Below are positions 27,063 through 36,660 of a stretch of 64,000 nucleotides of DNA, in pieces. The translations under genes and the position numbers were made by a program. Each line of letters begins with the position of its first letter. Positions within the stretch are counted from its first letter, which is position 1. Below the pieces are notes generated by a model that had not been told where the DNA came from, ran no database searches, and saw only the letters and a list, made by a program, of their open reading frames with translations. The stretch is from Paenibacillus harenae (lineage in GTDB: Bacteria; Bacillota; Bacilli; Paenibacillales; Paenibacillaceae), in the NCBI RefSeq assembly GCF_030812415.1, contig NZ_JAUSST010000001.1, positions 868,001 to 932,000 of the forward strand, written 5' to 3'.

Positions 27063-28685
27063 TTATGTCAGGTAACGATCTCTATATTCCTGCGGAGTGA
27101 TTCCGAACATCTTCTTGAAGGCGTAAATGAAGGAATGCGGTCTCTGATAGCCAAGCTGGGTTGCTATTTCATAGATCTTTTCATTGGTCAGCTTCAGCAT
27201 GTGCTCCGCTTTCTTCATTTTTACGCGCTGCACGTAATCGCTTATATTTTCCCCTGTTTCCAGCTTATATACTTTCGATACATACACGGGATGGAGGACG
27301 ACCTTCTCCGCAATCGTTTGAAGCGAAATATCGCGCGTAACGTTCTCTTCGACAAAAGTTTGAATGTCCCGAATCAACGCGGATCTGGAATCTTGAGTTT
27401 CCCGGTCCATGTCCTCCCTCATATGCTGAAGCGTACGAAACGACCATTCCCGAAGATGATTCAAGGACCGGCAAGGAAAGCCTTCCGACATCCGGTCATA
27501 GTAGCTGCCAATCAGGTCTGCCAAACGCCGTCCGTTTTTATGGGCAATGTACGTATAGGCAGAGGCAATCGTGAAATATACCTCGAGCAAATGCTCCTGC
27601 GATACGGCATCGCCGTTCTCCATCGTTTCATAAATGCGATGAAGCTTCTCTTCGATGACATCCCACCGGGCAGCCTCAAGCAGATGGATCAACGTTGGCG
27701 GCTCATAAAGGCTCTGCAGGGAATGAATGGGCGCAGCCGACTTATCCTCATCCTCAAGCCGCATGAAAAGCTCGCGCTCATTGCCGATCCGCTTGCGGAA
27801 AGAAGCAATCGAGCGGTTGTAGTAAGAGGCCACATCCTCGGGGAATATCCCTCTTTTGCTGACCAAAATAGAAATTTTCGCTTTCAGATACGCGCATACG
27901 GCTGATTGAAGCGCGGCCGCCGTGCGTTCGAACCAAATCGGATCGTCTTCGGCGCCGTCTTCCTGCTTCGCCGTCAGGAGAAAGACCAAATAATCATGGG
28001 CGTCCTTCGCGTACCAGATCGCGTACCGTGCGCCGAACAATTCTTCGACCATATTGCTTACGGCATATTCTTTCCACGATTGATCCTCTAGTTCGTATTG
28101 GAGAAAGGGTTCGTCCATCCGGATGACCATTAAGGCGAAGCTTTCCCAAACGGGGCTGCCCATCTCCAGCCTATTCATCTTCTCCTGAAGCCCTTCGGCG
28201 CTCCACTTCTTGCCCTGCAGCAGCTCATGAAGGAGATTCGCCCGCAGGAGAGGCAAATTTTCTTTGAGTGTATAGGTCATTCGCTGGCTGGAAACGACTT
28301 CTTCCCATTCCTGCTCGAGCTTGAGCAGCACCCGCTTCACCGTTGACAACAGGTCGTCCTCTTTCACAGGCTTAAGCAAGTAATCTTCCGTCTGATACAG
28401 AATCGCCTGCTTGGCGAAGTCGAAGTCGGAATAACCGGACAACAAAATACATTTGGTTTTTGGCCATAGTCTGCGGATTTCGGCAATGAGCTGAAGCCCC
28501 GACATGCCCGGCATCTTAATATCCGTAATCACGATGTCGATGGAGTACTGCTCAAGCAGCTCTAAAGCCTCGGCGGCGGAATAAGCCCGATAGACCCCTT
28601 CGATGCTTACCGATTTCCAATCGATGGTTGTCGCAAAACGATCCACCACATGGGCTTCGTCGTCAACAAGCATGAGCTGCGCCAT
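27063..28685 (-). CDS. YesN-type response regulator with AraC DNA-binding domain
   Basis: A 540-residue regulator. The N-terminal receiver domain has the phosphoacceptor Asp55 in VITDIKMPG and the conserved Lys in LLKPVKEDD (about 108). A long variable middle (130-430) leads to a C-terminal AraC double HTH (about 440-540, with LQTIAEKVVLHPVYVSKVYK and GYQRPHSFIYAFKKMFG). It follows the YesM-type kinase by 3 bp and forms a pair with it. The gntP and gntK genes lie directly downstream, making gluconate or a related sugar acid its probable signal and these genes its probable targets. Confidence 0.95.
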   Translation of the reverse strand: MAQLMLVDDEAHVVDRFATTIDWKSVSIEGVYRAYSAAEALELLEQYSIDIVITDIKMPGMSGLQLIAEIRRLWPKTKCILLSGYSDFDFAKQAILYQTEDYLLKPVKEDDLLSTVKRVLLKLEQEWEEVVSSQRMTYTLKENLPLLRANLLHELLQGKKWSAEGLQEKMNRLEMGSPVWESFALMVIRMDEPFLQYELEDQSWKEYAVSNMVEELFGARYAIWYAKDAHDYLVFLLTAKQEDGAEDDPIWFERTAAALQSAVCAYLKAKISILVSKRGIFPEDVASYYNRSIASFRKRIGNERELFMRLEDEDKSAAPIHSLQSLYEPPTLIHLLEAARWDVIEEKLHRIYETMENGDAVSQEHLLEVYFTIASAYTYIAHKNGRRLADLIGSYYDRMSEGFPCRSLNHLREWSFRTLQHMREDMDRETQDSRSALIRDIQTFVEENVTRDISLQTIAEKVVLHPVYVSKVYKLETGENISDYVQRVKMKKAEHMLKLTNEKIYEIATQLGYQRPHSFIYAFKKMFGITPQEYRDRYLT

Positions 28686-28688
28686 TTG

Positions 28689-30452
28689 CTATCCCATCCT
28701 CCCTTCCCCAATTACGAAAGACTTGCCTCCGTTATTGCGGGTCCATGTTACCGTTACGATTAATCCGCCGTCAGGCGCGTTCCGGAACTTTAAGCCTGAA
28801 TCACCGCCGAACTGGTAACGAAGACGCTGGTGTACATTTCGCGTTCCGCTCCCCAGCTCTTCCGTGACGGAATCATGCTGTTCCAGCTTCTGATGCAGCT
28901 GCTCAAGCTCCGCTTCCGATAGACCGACTCCATTATCCGATACAATAATCCGGTTGTATTGGTCGTCCTGCTCATCCGTTATGACGATCTTGCCTCCGCC
29001 CACGCGCGGTTCAATCCCATGAATGATGGCATTTTCTACAAGCGGCTGAAGAATAAGGCGAGGTACCGGTTCACACCGCATCTTGTCCGATACGCGGATG
29101 GAATACTCCAGCCGTCCCATGCGCAGATGATGAATGTTAAGGTAATGCCTGACTAAATCCAGTTCATCCGCAACCGTTACTTGTTGATTCTCGACCTTCG
29201 TCGTATACCGGTAGTACGCCGACAAATTTTCCGTCATGGCGATAACGGCATCACGATCGTCCATCATGGCCGAATTAATAATGAAGAAAAGCGAATTATA
29301 CAGGAAATGCGGATTAATTTGCGATTGCAGCTGCTTTACGGTAGCATCCCGTGAGCGTAGCTTCTCGGTATACACGTCCTCGATTAACCGCTGAATCTGC
29401 TCGGCCATCTCGTTATAATGCCGGATCAGATCATCGAATTCGCTTTTCGACTTGTAATGGATCCGCCAGGAGAGATCGCCGTCCTTCATCCGCTGCACGC
29501 CGCGGATCATCTTGCGGAGCGGAATCTGAACGTTTCTGTACAACAGGAACGAAGCGATAACGCTCATCATAAGCAGCAAAGCGATCGAACTGTAAAACCA
29601 GTTGCGCGCTGACATGATTGGCGAGACAATGCGTTCTACAGGGACATAGTCGGCGAGATACCAACCGAGCTGCCGGGATTTCACATAGCTGACCAAATAC
29701 CTCTGCTGTTCGATACGGATCGTTTGTTGTCCTGAAGTTCCGGAAGCATGGTCCAGAATATTCCGGATGATGGAATCCGCCGCCGATGTTCCAAGCGTAC
29801 TGTTCGGGATCGTCTTATAATCGGGATGGTACAAGAAAGGATCGCTTCTGTTTTCTTTTTTGTATGCGTCCAGCATGTCGCTCATATTTTGCACGGGAAA
29901 ACGCACTTGAAATACGGCATCCGACTCGGCGTAAGTAATCGCATTAGCAGGCTCGCTTATTTCCCGAATGAAGGTTCCAGCCGGAAATCCGCGGGATCTG
30001 TCCTCGTCATACTGCCAGACCTGACTTATCGGGCGATCTACCGGCCAATTCTTGGTGCCATTGATGTAAATATTAGACGAGAGCACCTTCTTCTCGCCAG
30101 GTAGGACGAAGGTCAGATCATTCGACCATGCGCTGGATACGCTTTGGAGGCTTAGCTTCTCGGTCACTCGTGCCTGAGCCTTCAGCGATTCGCCCGTGAC
30201 GCTTATAAATTCACGGATGTAGGGATCATAGCTGATGATCACCGGGAACATGGACAAGTTCTCGATGATCGAATCCATTTGATTCATCAGAAACGTAAGC
30301 TGACTCAGGTGGGATAAACGGACTTGCTTCTCTACCACGTTGCTCGCAATGCGATTGGAATAGCTGTATAGAAGCAGGATCGGAATGAGCAATAGAACAG
30401 TCGTAATTACAATTTTGCTGAAAATAGATAATCTGCCCCGCAACCGCTGCAC
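28689..30452 (-). CDS. YesM-family sensor histidine kinase
   Basis: A 587-residue membrane kinase. One helix at about 14-33 and another at about 285-305 flank an extracellular dCACHE-like sensor. A HAMP domain (about 305-360), the His-kinase core with the acceptor His in INPHFLYNSL, and an ATPase domain with DNGVGLSE follow. The start is a GTG at 30452, four bases past the lipoprotein stop, so translation is probably coupled. The partners are the YesN regulator downstream and the solute-binding lipoprotein upstream. Confidence 0.94.
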   Translation of the reverse strand: MQRLRGRLSIFSKIVITTVLLLIPILLLYSYSNRIASNVVEKQVRLSHLSQLTFLMNQMDSIIENLSMFPVIISYDPYIREFISVTGESLKAQARVTEKLSLQSVSSAWSNDLTFVLPGEKKVLSSNIYINGTKNWPVDRPISQVWQYDEDRSRGFPAGTFIREISEPANAITYAESDAVFQVRFPVQNMSDMLDAYKKENRSDPFLYHPDYKTIPNSTLGTSAADSIIRNILDHASGTSGQQTIRIEQQRYLVSYVKSRQLGWYLADYVPVERIVSPIMSARNWFYSSIALLLMMSVIASFLLYRNVQIPLRKMIRGVQRMKDGDLSWRIHYKSKSEFDDLIRHYNEMAEQIQRLIEDVYTEKLRSRDATVKQLQSQINPHFLYNSLFFIINSAMMDDRDAVIAMTENLSAYYRYTTKVENQQVTVADELDLVRHYLNIHHLRMGRLEYSIRVSDKMRCEPVPRLILQPLVENAIIHGIEPRVGGGKIVITDEQDDQYNRIIVSDNGVGLSEAELEQLHQKLEQHDSVTEELGSGTRNVHQRLRYQFGGDSGLKFRNAPDGGLIVTVTWTRNNGGKSFVIGEGRMG

Positions 30453-30456
30453 CTTC

Positions 30457-31755
30457 TTACTCCGCTTCTTTGTCGAGAATCGCCTGCAAGGCGGCGTTCG
30501 CTCTATCCGCCGTCTCCTGAATATCCTTCTCCCCCGTTATTACCTTCTGTACGATCTCGCCAACCGTTTCACGGGCTTCCGCCACATTGATCGTCGTTGG
30601 CCGGTCATGGTCGACTCCTCCATTGACCGTTTTCTTGAACACGTTAACGAGCTCCGCCGGAAATCCGGCCGTTCCTTCTTCCCGATCCCATACCGAGGAT
30701 CTCGGTCCGGGAATCCCTTTCTGTTGAATCAGCAAGGTGATTTCTTTACTGGTAGCCCATTCCACGAACGCCCATGCCGCTTCCTTATGTGCCGATTTCG
30801 GGTTAATGGCAAGTCCCCACGAAGTGATGTTATAAGGTCTTGACCCCTTGGCCCCGGCAGGAAAAGTCGCAAAGCCTACGTTCTCCGCCACCCCGGGATA
30901 GTCCGGATCCATCGTCATCTTGTAAATGGAGTTCGCATCCGTATACAGCGCCGCTTTGCCCTCCGCAAAAAAAGCGCTCGCTTGCGGCCAGGACATATTG
31001 ATGGCGTCGGTTGGACCGTAATTCCGCAGAAGAGTGCCGTACCTAGTGAAGGCCTTGATCGCTTCGGGCGTGTTGATCGCGGCTTTATTGCCCCGGGTGA
31101 AATCGCCTCCCTCCGAATAGAGGTAGGAAGACACCTGAGTGACCAGCGGGCTGCGTTGACCGCGGGCGACAAAGCCATACACCCCGTTACTCGGGTCATG
31201 CAGCCTGCCGGCGGCTTCCGCCAATTCCTCGATCGTCCGAGGAACCGATAAGCCGGCTTCTTGAAGCAAGTCTTTGCGATAATATAAAATGGCTTGTTCG
31301 ATAATAATCGGAATCCCGGTCAGCTTGCCATCCACGATCGAAGACCGAATAGACTGAGGCGTGAAATCCTCATAGTCGTATTCCGCTTCCCGCTTTGCAT
31401 ACTCGTCCAAAGGCTCCAACCAGCCATTCCGGTAAAAGAGCTTGCCCTCTTGCAGAGGCCGGTACATGAATACATCCGGCGTTTCGGATCGCGACGTGAA
31501 TTGTACCGTCAGCTTCTGGGTCAGCTGATCCTCGAAAAAGCCTTGTACGTTGACGCTCATTCCCGTCTCGGCTTCGAATTGCGGCAGAAGCGGCCTGATC
31601 GCGTCAACCCATGGGTGAGAGCCGGTTACCAAGGTGATCGTCTGTCCGGCAAAAGGCTTGTCTGCCGTATCTGCATCCGATCGATTGTCCGTGCCGTTCC
31701 CGCACCCGGTTGCTGCTAAAGCTGCGAGTACAAGCGCCGCTCCGGATCGTTTCAT
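30457..31755 (-). CDS. Extracellular solute-binding lipoprotein (sugar type)
   Basis: A 432-residue substrate-binding protein of the carbohydrate-uptake group 1 family. The lipobox LAATGC places the lipidated Cys at 18, after a short signal peptide. The mature protein has the two-lobed layout, with LTGIPIIIEQAILYYRKDLL and PYNITSWGLAINPKS. No ABC permease or ATPase genes are linked. It is first in an operon with the YesM kinase and YesN regulator, so it may act as a ligand-presenting sensor component rather than part of an importer, or serve a permease encoded elsewhere. GGGAGG precedes the ATG. Confidence 0.93.
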   Translation of the reverse strand: MKRSGAALVLAALAATGCGNGTDNRSDADTADKPFAGQTITLVTGSHPWVDAIRPLLPQFEAETGMSVNVQGFFEDQLTQKLTVQFTSRSETPDVFMYRPLQEGKLFYRNGWLEPLDEYAKREAEYDYEDFTPQSIRSSIVDGKLTGIPIIIEQAILYYRKDLLQEAGLSVPRTIEELAEAAGRLHDPSNGVYGFVARGQRSPLVTQVSSYLYSEGGDFTRGNKAAINTPEAIKAFTRYGTLLRNYGPTDAINMSWPQASAFFAEGKAALYTDANSIYKMTMDPDYPGVAENVGFATFPAGAKGSRPYNITSWGLAINPKSAHKEAAWAFVEWATSKEITLLIQQKGIPGPRSSVWDREEGTAGFPAELVNVFKKTVNGGVDHDRPTTINVAEARETVGEIVQKVITGEKDIQETADRANAALQAILDKEAE

Positions 31756-31827
31756 GCCATAACCTCCCGGATATTTATTAAGTTGTTATAGCAACATTAA
31801 CGATACTTGATCCTGCACGCATACGAA

Positions 31828-31867
31828 ATAACGAATACCCAACATCGATAACGAATACTAAACATCA
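31828..31867 (-). promoter_or_regulatory. Tandem 20-bp direct repeats upstream of the lipoprotein operon
   Basis: ATAACGAATACCCAACATCG (31828-31847) and ATAACGAATACTAAACATCA (31848-31867) match at 17 of 20 positions. They lie 73-112 bp before the lipoprotein start. Two repeats exactly two helical turns apart are the usual binding arrangement of AraC-type activators, so the encoded YesN regulator is the likely binder. Confidence 0.72.
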
Positions 31868-31890
31868 GCTTTCCTATTATTAACAAAAAA

Positions 31891-31919
31891 ATCAGCGGAT
31901 ATTTATCATATCCGCTGAT
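31891..31919 (-). terminator. Terminator of the three-gene accessory operon
   Basis: ATCAGCGGATA (31891-31901), a 7-nt loop and TATCCGCTGAT (31909-31919) form a perfect 11-bp stem, followed on the minus strand by TTTTTTG. It lies 60 bp after the stop of the HD-like gene. Confidence 0.88.
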
Positions 31920-31978
31920 CCCTATTTGTTATGAGTCATTCCCTTCAATTTGTAAAGGTATCCCATTTTACGCCAGAA

Positions 31979-33244
31979 TTAAAACCTTGTTATTTGAATA
32001 TATCGATTCCAATTATTCACGCGTTTATCCAACGAAACCACTAGTTTTTCGAAATGAGTCTCCGATGTCAAAATATGAAGTTTAGGCTGATTCATTTCAT
32101 CCATAATCATTTCGGCATTCATTTTCTCTGCGACGCAATGATCAACGTTTTTCCAATTGTCTATATGGCCTTGACCTGACAAAAATCGATCCCAGATTTG
32201 CAATTCATCGCAAAGTACGGCCAGATAAAGCAATGGATCTTGTTCAAGCGAATATTTTACATTCGGGAAATTATGATAAGCTGCTGCCTTGCATGCGGGC
32301 AGAACATGTTTAATAAAGATATTCGGATAATAATGAAAGTTTGCATTCAACTCGGAGTTCAATTGCGGATAGCGTGTTTCCGAGTGTTGACTTAGCCAAT
32401 ACCAAATCGAAGTATATTTTAATAGCATTAACCCGCTTGCAATCCCATGATCGACAACCGGCGTACTACCGTCATATCCGCTTTTCGCCATATCATAAGC
32501 GAATCGATGCAAACCAGGCCCTATAACCTCGCCTGATTCCATAGCGCCGAGCCCTGTCTGATGCCCAGGCAAGAGGTCGTTAAGCCATGGAATGTTATCC
32601 AATGACTCTATTAATTCCGAAGCGCTCCGGTTAGAGGCATGCTCCTTCAAATCATAGGTTGATATAAGATTGTTCCATGCTTGTTTCAGTTCCGACTTGC
32701 CGCCATCGGATAATTCATCTGCATGGTTGCTTATAAATTCAAAAGAAAGCATTTCATCGAACATCTTCCAGGAGCCGGCATTCGTTCCGCTATCAAAGTC
32801 ATAAAACAAATACCCTACGTCATGAAGCAGAGATGCAAACGTCCATTGAAAGAGAAATAATTTGATAGGCTTCGAACTATCTATTGTTTTATCTATGGCC
32901 GTCCTGATATCCGACACATTATCGTATACCCAGACCCCTAGTAAAAACAAATACAACGTATGTGCGGTATGGTCCGTCTGTTTTTTATAGGCGATCAAAC
33001 GCTTTATCTCAAGCGTAGCCACCTCGGAACGCAGAGGAATCATATCGGCAAAGTCGGTCAACGACAATATGCGCTCGCTTAAATATTCCGCTTTTTGAAT
33101 TCGTTCGATATCCGACCGACTGGCAAAGAAGTCCGACAAAAGTGCCGAAAATCCCGGAATCCTCCCTCTTAAGTATCCGGATGCACAACTGCCGCTCTCA
33201 AAATGTCGCTGCAAAAGATCATGAATGGTGGTTAAACTAGCCAT
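31979..33244 (-). CDS. HD-domain phosphohydrolase-like protein of the accessory three-gene system
   Basis: A 421-residue protein I could not place in a named family. It carries the ordered residues of an HD metal phosphohydrolase: His92/His95 in DHTAH, the doublet His141-Asp142 in SLLHDVGYLF, His266 in PVVDHGIASGL, His324 in AAYHNF, and Asp346 in LCDELQIWDR. All lie within predicted helices, as expected. Such enzymes hydrolyse nucleotides, cyclic nucleotides or oligonucleotides, so an effector or signal-degrading role is plausible. No membrane segment is seen. It follows the SMC-like ATPase by 17 bp, with GAGGAG upstream, and closes the operon. Its base composition is clearly AT-richer than the neighbouring chromosome. 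Confidence 0.75.
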   Translation of the reverse strand: MASLTTIHDLLQRHFESGSCASGYLRGRIPGFSALLSDFFASRSDIERIQKAEYLSERILSLTDFADMIPLRSEVATLEIKRLIAYKKQTDHTAHTLYLFLLGVWVYDNVSDIRTAIDKTIDSSKPIKLFLFQWTFASLLHDVGYLFYDFDSGTNAGSWKMFDEMLSFEFISNHADELSDGGKSELKQAWNNLISTYDLKEHASNRSASELIESLDNIPWLNDLLPGHQTGLGAMESGEVIGPGLHRFAYDMAKSGYDGSTPVVDHGIASGLMLLKYTSIWYWLSQHSETRYPQLNSELNANFHYYPNIFIKHVLPACKAAAYHNFPNVKYSLEQDPLLYLAVLCDELQIWDRFLSGQGHIDNWKNVDHCVAEKMNAEMIMDEMNQPKLHILTSETHFEKLVVSLDKRVNNWNRYIQITRF

Positions 33245-33261
33245 AAGGTTTGAATTCTCCT

Positions 33262-36200
33262 CTATCTTTGATTAACCTGTTTAATAACAGGGGGTTCTAT
33301 ATATGGCGAATAGTGAATGGGTTCAATTCGGACAGGTTCGCCTGATGAACGCATAAATTCGAAGTGCGTAAACTGCTCGCGATAAAAACTGAATTTCCTT
33401 CTGAAAAGATTTGCTACATCCGGGTTTGCGGTTGTAAAAAATATTTGTCTGCCGGATAATGACAAATCACGGAGCAGATCCAGCAGATTCATAAGGTGAA
33501 GATCATCCATATTGGCTACCGGCTCGTCCATCATGAGAACTCTTGGTGCTCCAGGCGCTGCCAAATGAATCGCAAACATAACCGAAAGTGCCAACGAAGC
33601 ACGTTGTCCCGATGACATTTGGTGGCCTTTCACATGTTTTCCGTCCCATTTTCGACGAAGCAACAAACCATCTTTGGCCAATTCCATCCGATCAAATTCT
33701 CTAGGGGTATGAAGCATATTAAAAAATCGTTCGATTTGGGAGATATTGCTCATGATAAATCCTTCTGTGTAATCCCGTAATGGTTTGAGTTTACCCAGCG
33801 CCGCACTAGCTTCCTTACATCTTTTCAGTTGACTTTCAATTGTTAAAAGCATTTTCGCTTTTTCATCAACATCAGCTTGCAAAATGGCTTCCTCTTTCAA
33901 TCGCTCTTGATTTTTAATTAACAATTCCGTATAAATCTGCACCTTCTGGAGATGAGCAGACCATGAGAGCAAGTTGACTTCACTGCCAAGATCAAAATCA
34001 TCCAAAAGCAAGTTTAAACTCTCAAGAAGATTCGTAATATGCTTTAGTTTTTGTTCGATGTCTGTAATTGAAGAAACTACGGCTTCAAGGGACTGCCGAT
34101 GTATGGATTCGGACAAACTATCCCGCTGTTGCTTTTCAAGCGATACGTTTGTCTCCCTTAATCGGGAAAGCTCGGTTAATAATAATGCTTCCTTCTTGAA
34201 CAGAAAATCCTCAAAAGAATCGCTTTTATCATTTGATTCGTATTCTTTGTACAGAGCGTTTTCTTGGCGAAATTGTTCAGCCTGAACAATCATTTGACGA
34301 GTTATTCCGGAATCATCGAATGCTCGGATTTGGCCCCGTACTTGGGATAATTCGTTTATAAGCTCACTTCTTGATGCAATGACCGTACGCCATTCATTCA
34401 ACTTTTCATTTATCGGAAAATCAAGGTGGATATTCTTGAAAAAATTGCTTGATAACAATTCACTAAAGGCTTTATCAATTAATTCTATGTTAAGCGCATT
34501 TTTTTCATGAAGTAAAATATGTTCCTCGATTTCTTCGATTTCATTTTCAAGCGAACGTATTTGCTCATGCAGGCCTACCAACTGTTCGCTATTAAAACTA
34601 GTCATTGATCGGGCTTGCGCGAGTGCATCAATAAGCGCCTGATGAGTACCGTAGTCTTGAGCGCAAAGCGGGCATACTGTAGAACTCTCATGACTTTTCA
34701 GGAATTCTTCACCCGTTGTTTGCAAACGAGTGACGGTAGCCTCGACTATTCCGGCAAGTTTTTCCGTTTTGTTTAGCTGTTCCTTGAGAACGGAACGAGC
34801 AGCATCTTTCTCTCTGTTCATTATCAATAGCGCTGAATGCTCTTCAATCGACAATAGCAATAAATCCTTTTCAGTAATCGTATTTATAATAGGATACTTA
34901 GCATTTAAATGATCGATCGTTTCTACTTTTTGGCTAAGCTCTTCTTCCCTTTGTTCTATGTTCTGCCTTAATAGGATACGATCGGGTTGTTCAACTATTT
35001 TTTTTATTTCCTGCCACTTTTCTTGAATACCTTTAATTTGATCGTAAGACAAGGTGGAGCTGGCAAGAAGCGATTCGCTTTCATCCAGCTTTTTATTTAG
35101 TTCTGCTCTTTCTGTTTCCCGCTTGGCAATGAACTCTTCGATATTTCGTTTCTCATGCAAAAATTCATTCATTTTTTCTCGAAGGTGTATTTGTTGCTTA
35201 TTCATGTATTCGAATGAAAGCATATCGCCGTCTAATCGGGCTTCAACAATTTGTTGCCGCTGGCCTTCAATAGAATGAAAGAGAAGATATAATCGCGAGA
35301 GATATGCGCTCATCGATTCATTTTTATCGCGCTGTTTCCTGGCCGGTCTTAGATTTACTGCATTTAAGTGACGATCTAATTCATCAAATCGAACATCGCC
35401 GTTCTCGTTGCTTTTGGATAGTTCTTGTTTCGATGCCTCAATCATTAACATATAATTGTTATGCTGTTTGGTTAAGTCTTCCGTCCTTTCATCAAATTCT
35501 TGAAGATACCTCAACCATTTTTTTTGCGTTTCGATGACCTCATCGCCAAACACCAATCGACTCAGATTATCGGAATAATCAAATTTATTTTTATCGCTTT
35601 GACCGCTTTCATTTAAAGCGAACCTGTAAGCGGCTTCGGAATCGAAAAAATTATAACGATGGTAAAAACTGTTTAATTCGGATGATTGTCTGCCGGCCGG
35701 AATGCCATACCATTTCTGAGCCAGCTTTTTATAAAAAGCATTTGGTTTTCCTGGCTGAAAGTGAATGGTATTGCTTGATTCGGTGATACAACTCACATGA
35801 ATCGACTTAAGTGAATCAGCTATGTCGTCACCGAATTCTGAACACCTATTAATTTCGTTTGTAAAAGCGAATTCGATTGCTTCCATAATCGAGGTTTTGC
35901 CTGATCCGTTTGGTCCGTGCAACAAATTCACTCGTGTCGGATGAAGAGGTTCCAAGTTATCGAAACAATGGGCTCGAAAGCCATTGAGCGTCACTGTTTC
36001 GATTTGCTGGATTACTTCGTCAAAATTTTCGGTTTGTCGTGTTCTATGGGGGGCTGCAACATGATCGGAAGAAAGAAAAGCTTGTCCATCTAAAAAATTC
36101 AATACATGTCCTTGAAGAAAGGTTTCCGTTAAGCAACCCGTTAATCCAACGTCGATTAATTCATTATGCCACTCTTGTATAGGATCAAGATTAACATTTT

Positions 36201-36639
36201 CTTCATCCGATAAGCTCTTTAACCATGCCTTATCCAACCATTGAAGCGCATCCTCTGCAGTCATTACAAACTTCCGTGCATAATCGGCATCATTTTCAAT
36301 TAATTGCAGAATCCCTGTATCATTCAAGCGATCGTAGGAACCAACGATGAGAATCAAATAAAGATTCCAACGAAGGTCGCTTTTATGGCCGAAAAAAATC
36401 TCGGACAATAGTTTTGCTTGAAAATCGCGAAAATACTTAATTTCAGTATCGGATGTCATTATCTTTATTGCATGATCGGAAACCTCAACAAAAATGTACT
36501 CGGAGAAAACATCACCGTTCGTTATATCTTCTTTGCGTTTCAATTTATATACTTTAAATAAATCGGATTGAAACGCAAAAAGCTCACCCTTAGTGTCAGC
36601 TCCAAAGCCTAACTGTCTTACTAGATCGCCTAAACGCAT
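33262..36639 (-). CDS. Rad50/SMC-like ATPase with zinc-hook and extra N-terminal domain
   Basis: A 1125-residue ABC-type ATPase. Residues 1-215 form an additional domain with no match I recognise. Then come Walker A GPNGSGKT (242-249), two long coiled-coil arms separated by CPLC (656-659), which is the Rad50-type zinc-hook motif, the ABC signature MSSGQRASLAL (from 1008) and Walker B VLMMDEP (1034-1040). The arrangement matches Rad50/SbcC and the SMC-like subunits of defence systems (Lamassu LmuB; ABC-3C ATPases). It is not a housekeeping SbcC: there is no SbcD partner, an extra N-terminal domain is present, and it lies between a nitrilase-like and an HD-like gene, 21 and 17 bp away. GGGGGG precedes the ATG. 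Confidence 0.9.
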   Translation of the reverse strand: MRLGDLVRQLGFGADTKGELFAFQSDLFKVYKLKRKEDITNGDVFSEYIFVEVSDHAIKIMTSDTEIKYFRDFQAKLLSEIFFGHKSDLRWNLYLILIVGSYDRLNDTGILQLIENDADYARKFVMTAEDALQWLDKAWLKSLSDEENVNLDPIQEWHNELIDVGLTGCLTETFLQGHVLNFLDGQAFLSSDHVAAPHRTRQTENFDEVIQQIETVTLNGFRAHCFDNLEPLHPTRVNLLHGPNGSGKTSIMEAIEFAFTNEINRCSEFGDDIADSLKSIHVSCITESSNTIHFQPGKPNAFYKKLAQKWYGIPAGRQSSELNSFYHRYNFFDSEAAYRFALNESGQSDKNKFDYSDNLSRLVFGDEVIETQKKWLRYLQEFDERTEDLTKQHNNYMLMIEASKQELSKSNENGDVRFDELDRHLNAVNLRPARKQRDKNESMSAYLSRLYLLFHSIEGQRQQIVEARLDGDMLSFEYMNKQQIHLREKMNEFLHEKRNIEEFIAKRETERAELNKKLDESESLLASSTLSYDQIKGIQEKWQEIKKIVEQPDRILLRQNIEQREEELSQKVETIDHLNAKYPIINTITEKDLLLLSIEEHSALLIMNREKDAARSVLKEQLNKTEKLAGIVEATVTRLQTTGEEFLKSHESSTVCPLCAQDYGTHQALIDALAQARSMTSFNSEQLVGLHEQIRSLENEIEEIEEHILLHEKNALNIELIDKAFSELLSSNFFKNIHLDFPINEKLNEWRTVIASRSELINELSQVRGQIRAFDDSGITRQMIVQAEQFRQENALYKEYESNDKSDSFEDFLFKKEALLLTELSRLRETNVSLEKQQRDSLSESIHRQSLEAVVSSITDIEQKLKHITNLLESLNLLLDDFDLGSEVNLLSWSAHLQKVQIYTELLIKNQERLKEEAILQADVDEKAKMLLTIESQLKRCKEASAALGKLKPLRDYTEGFIMSNISQIERFFNMLHTPREFDRMELAKDGLLLRRKWDGKHVKGHQMSSGQRASLALSVMFAIHLAAPGAPRVLMMDEPVANMDDLHLMNLLDLLRDLSLSGRQIFFTTANPDVANLFRRKFSFYREQFTHFEFMRSSGEPVRIEPIHYSPYIEPPVIKQVNQR

Positions 36640-36660
36640 AACAACCCCCCATGTTAATCA

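Noticed and set aside
27030..27905. Plus-strand open frame of 291 codons over the YesN regulator
   Set aside because: Antisense of a gene with clear receiver and AraC domains; no family resemblance.
33262..36639. Housekeeping SbcC exonuclease subunit
   Set aside because: No SbcD nuclease gene beside it, an extra N-terminal domain, and a tight operon with two unrelated enzymes in an AT-rich island.
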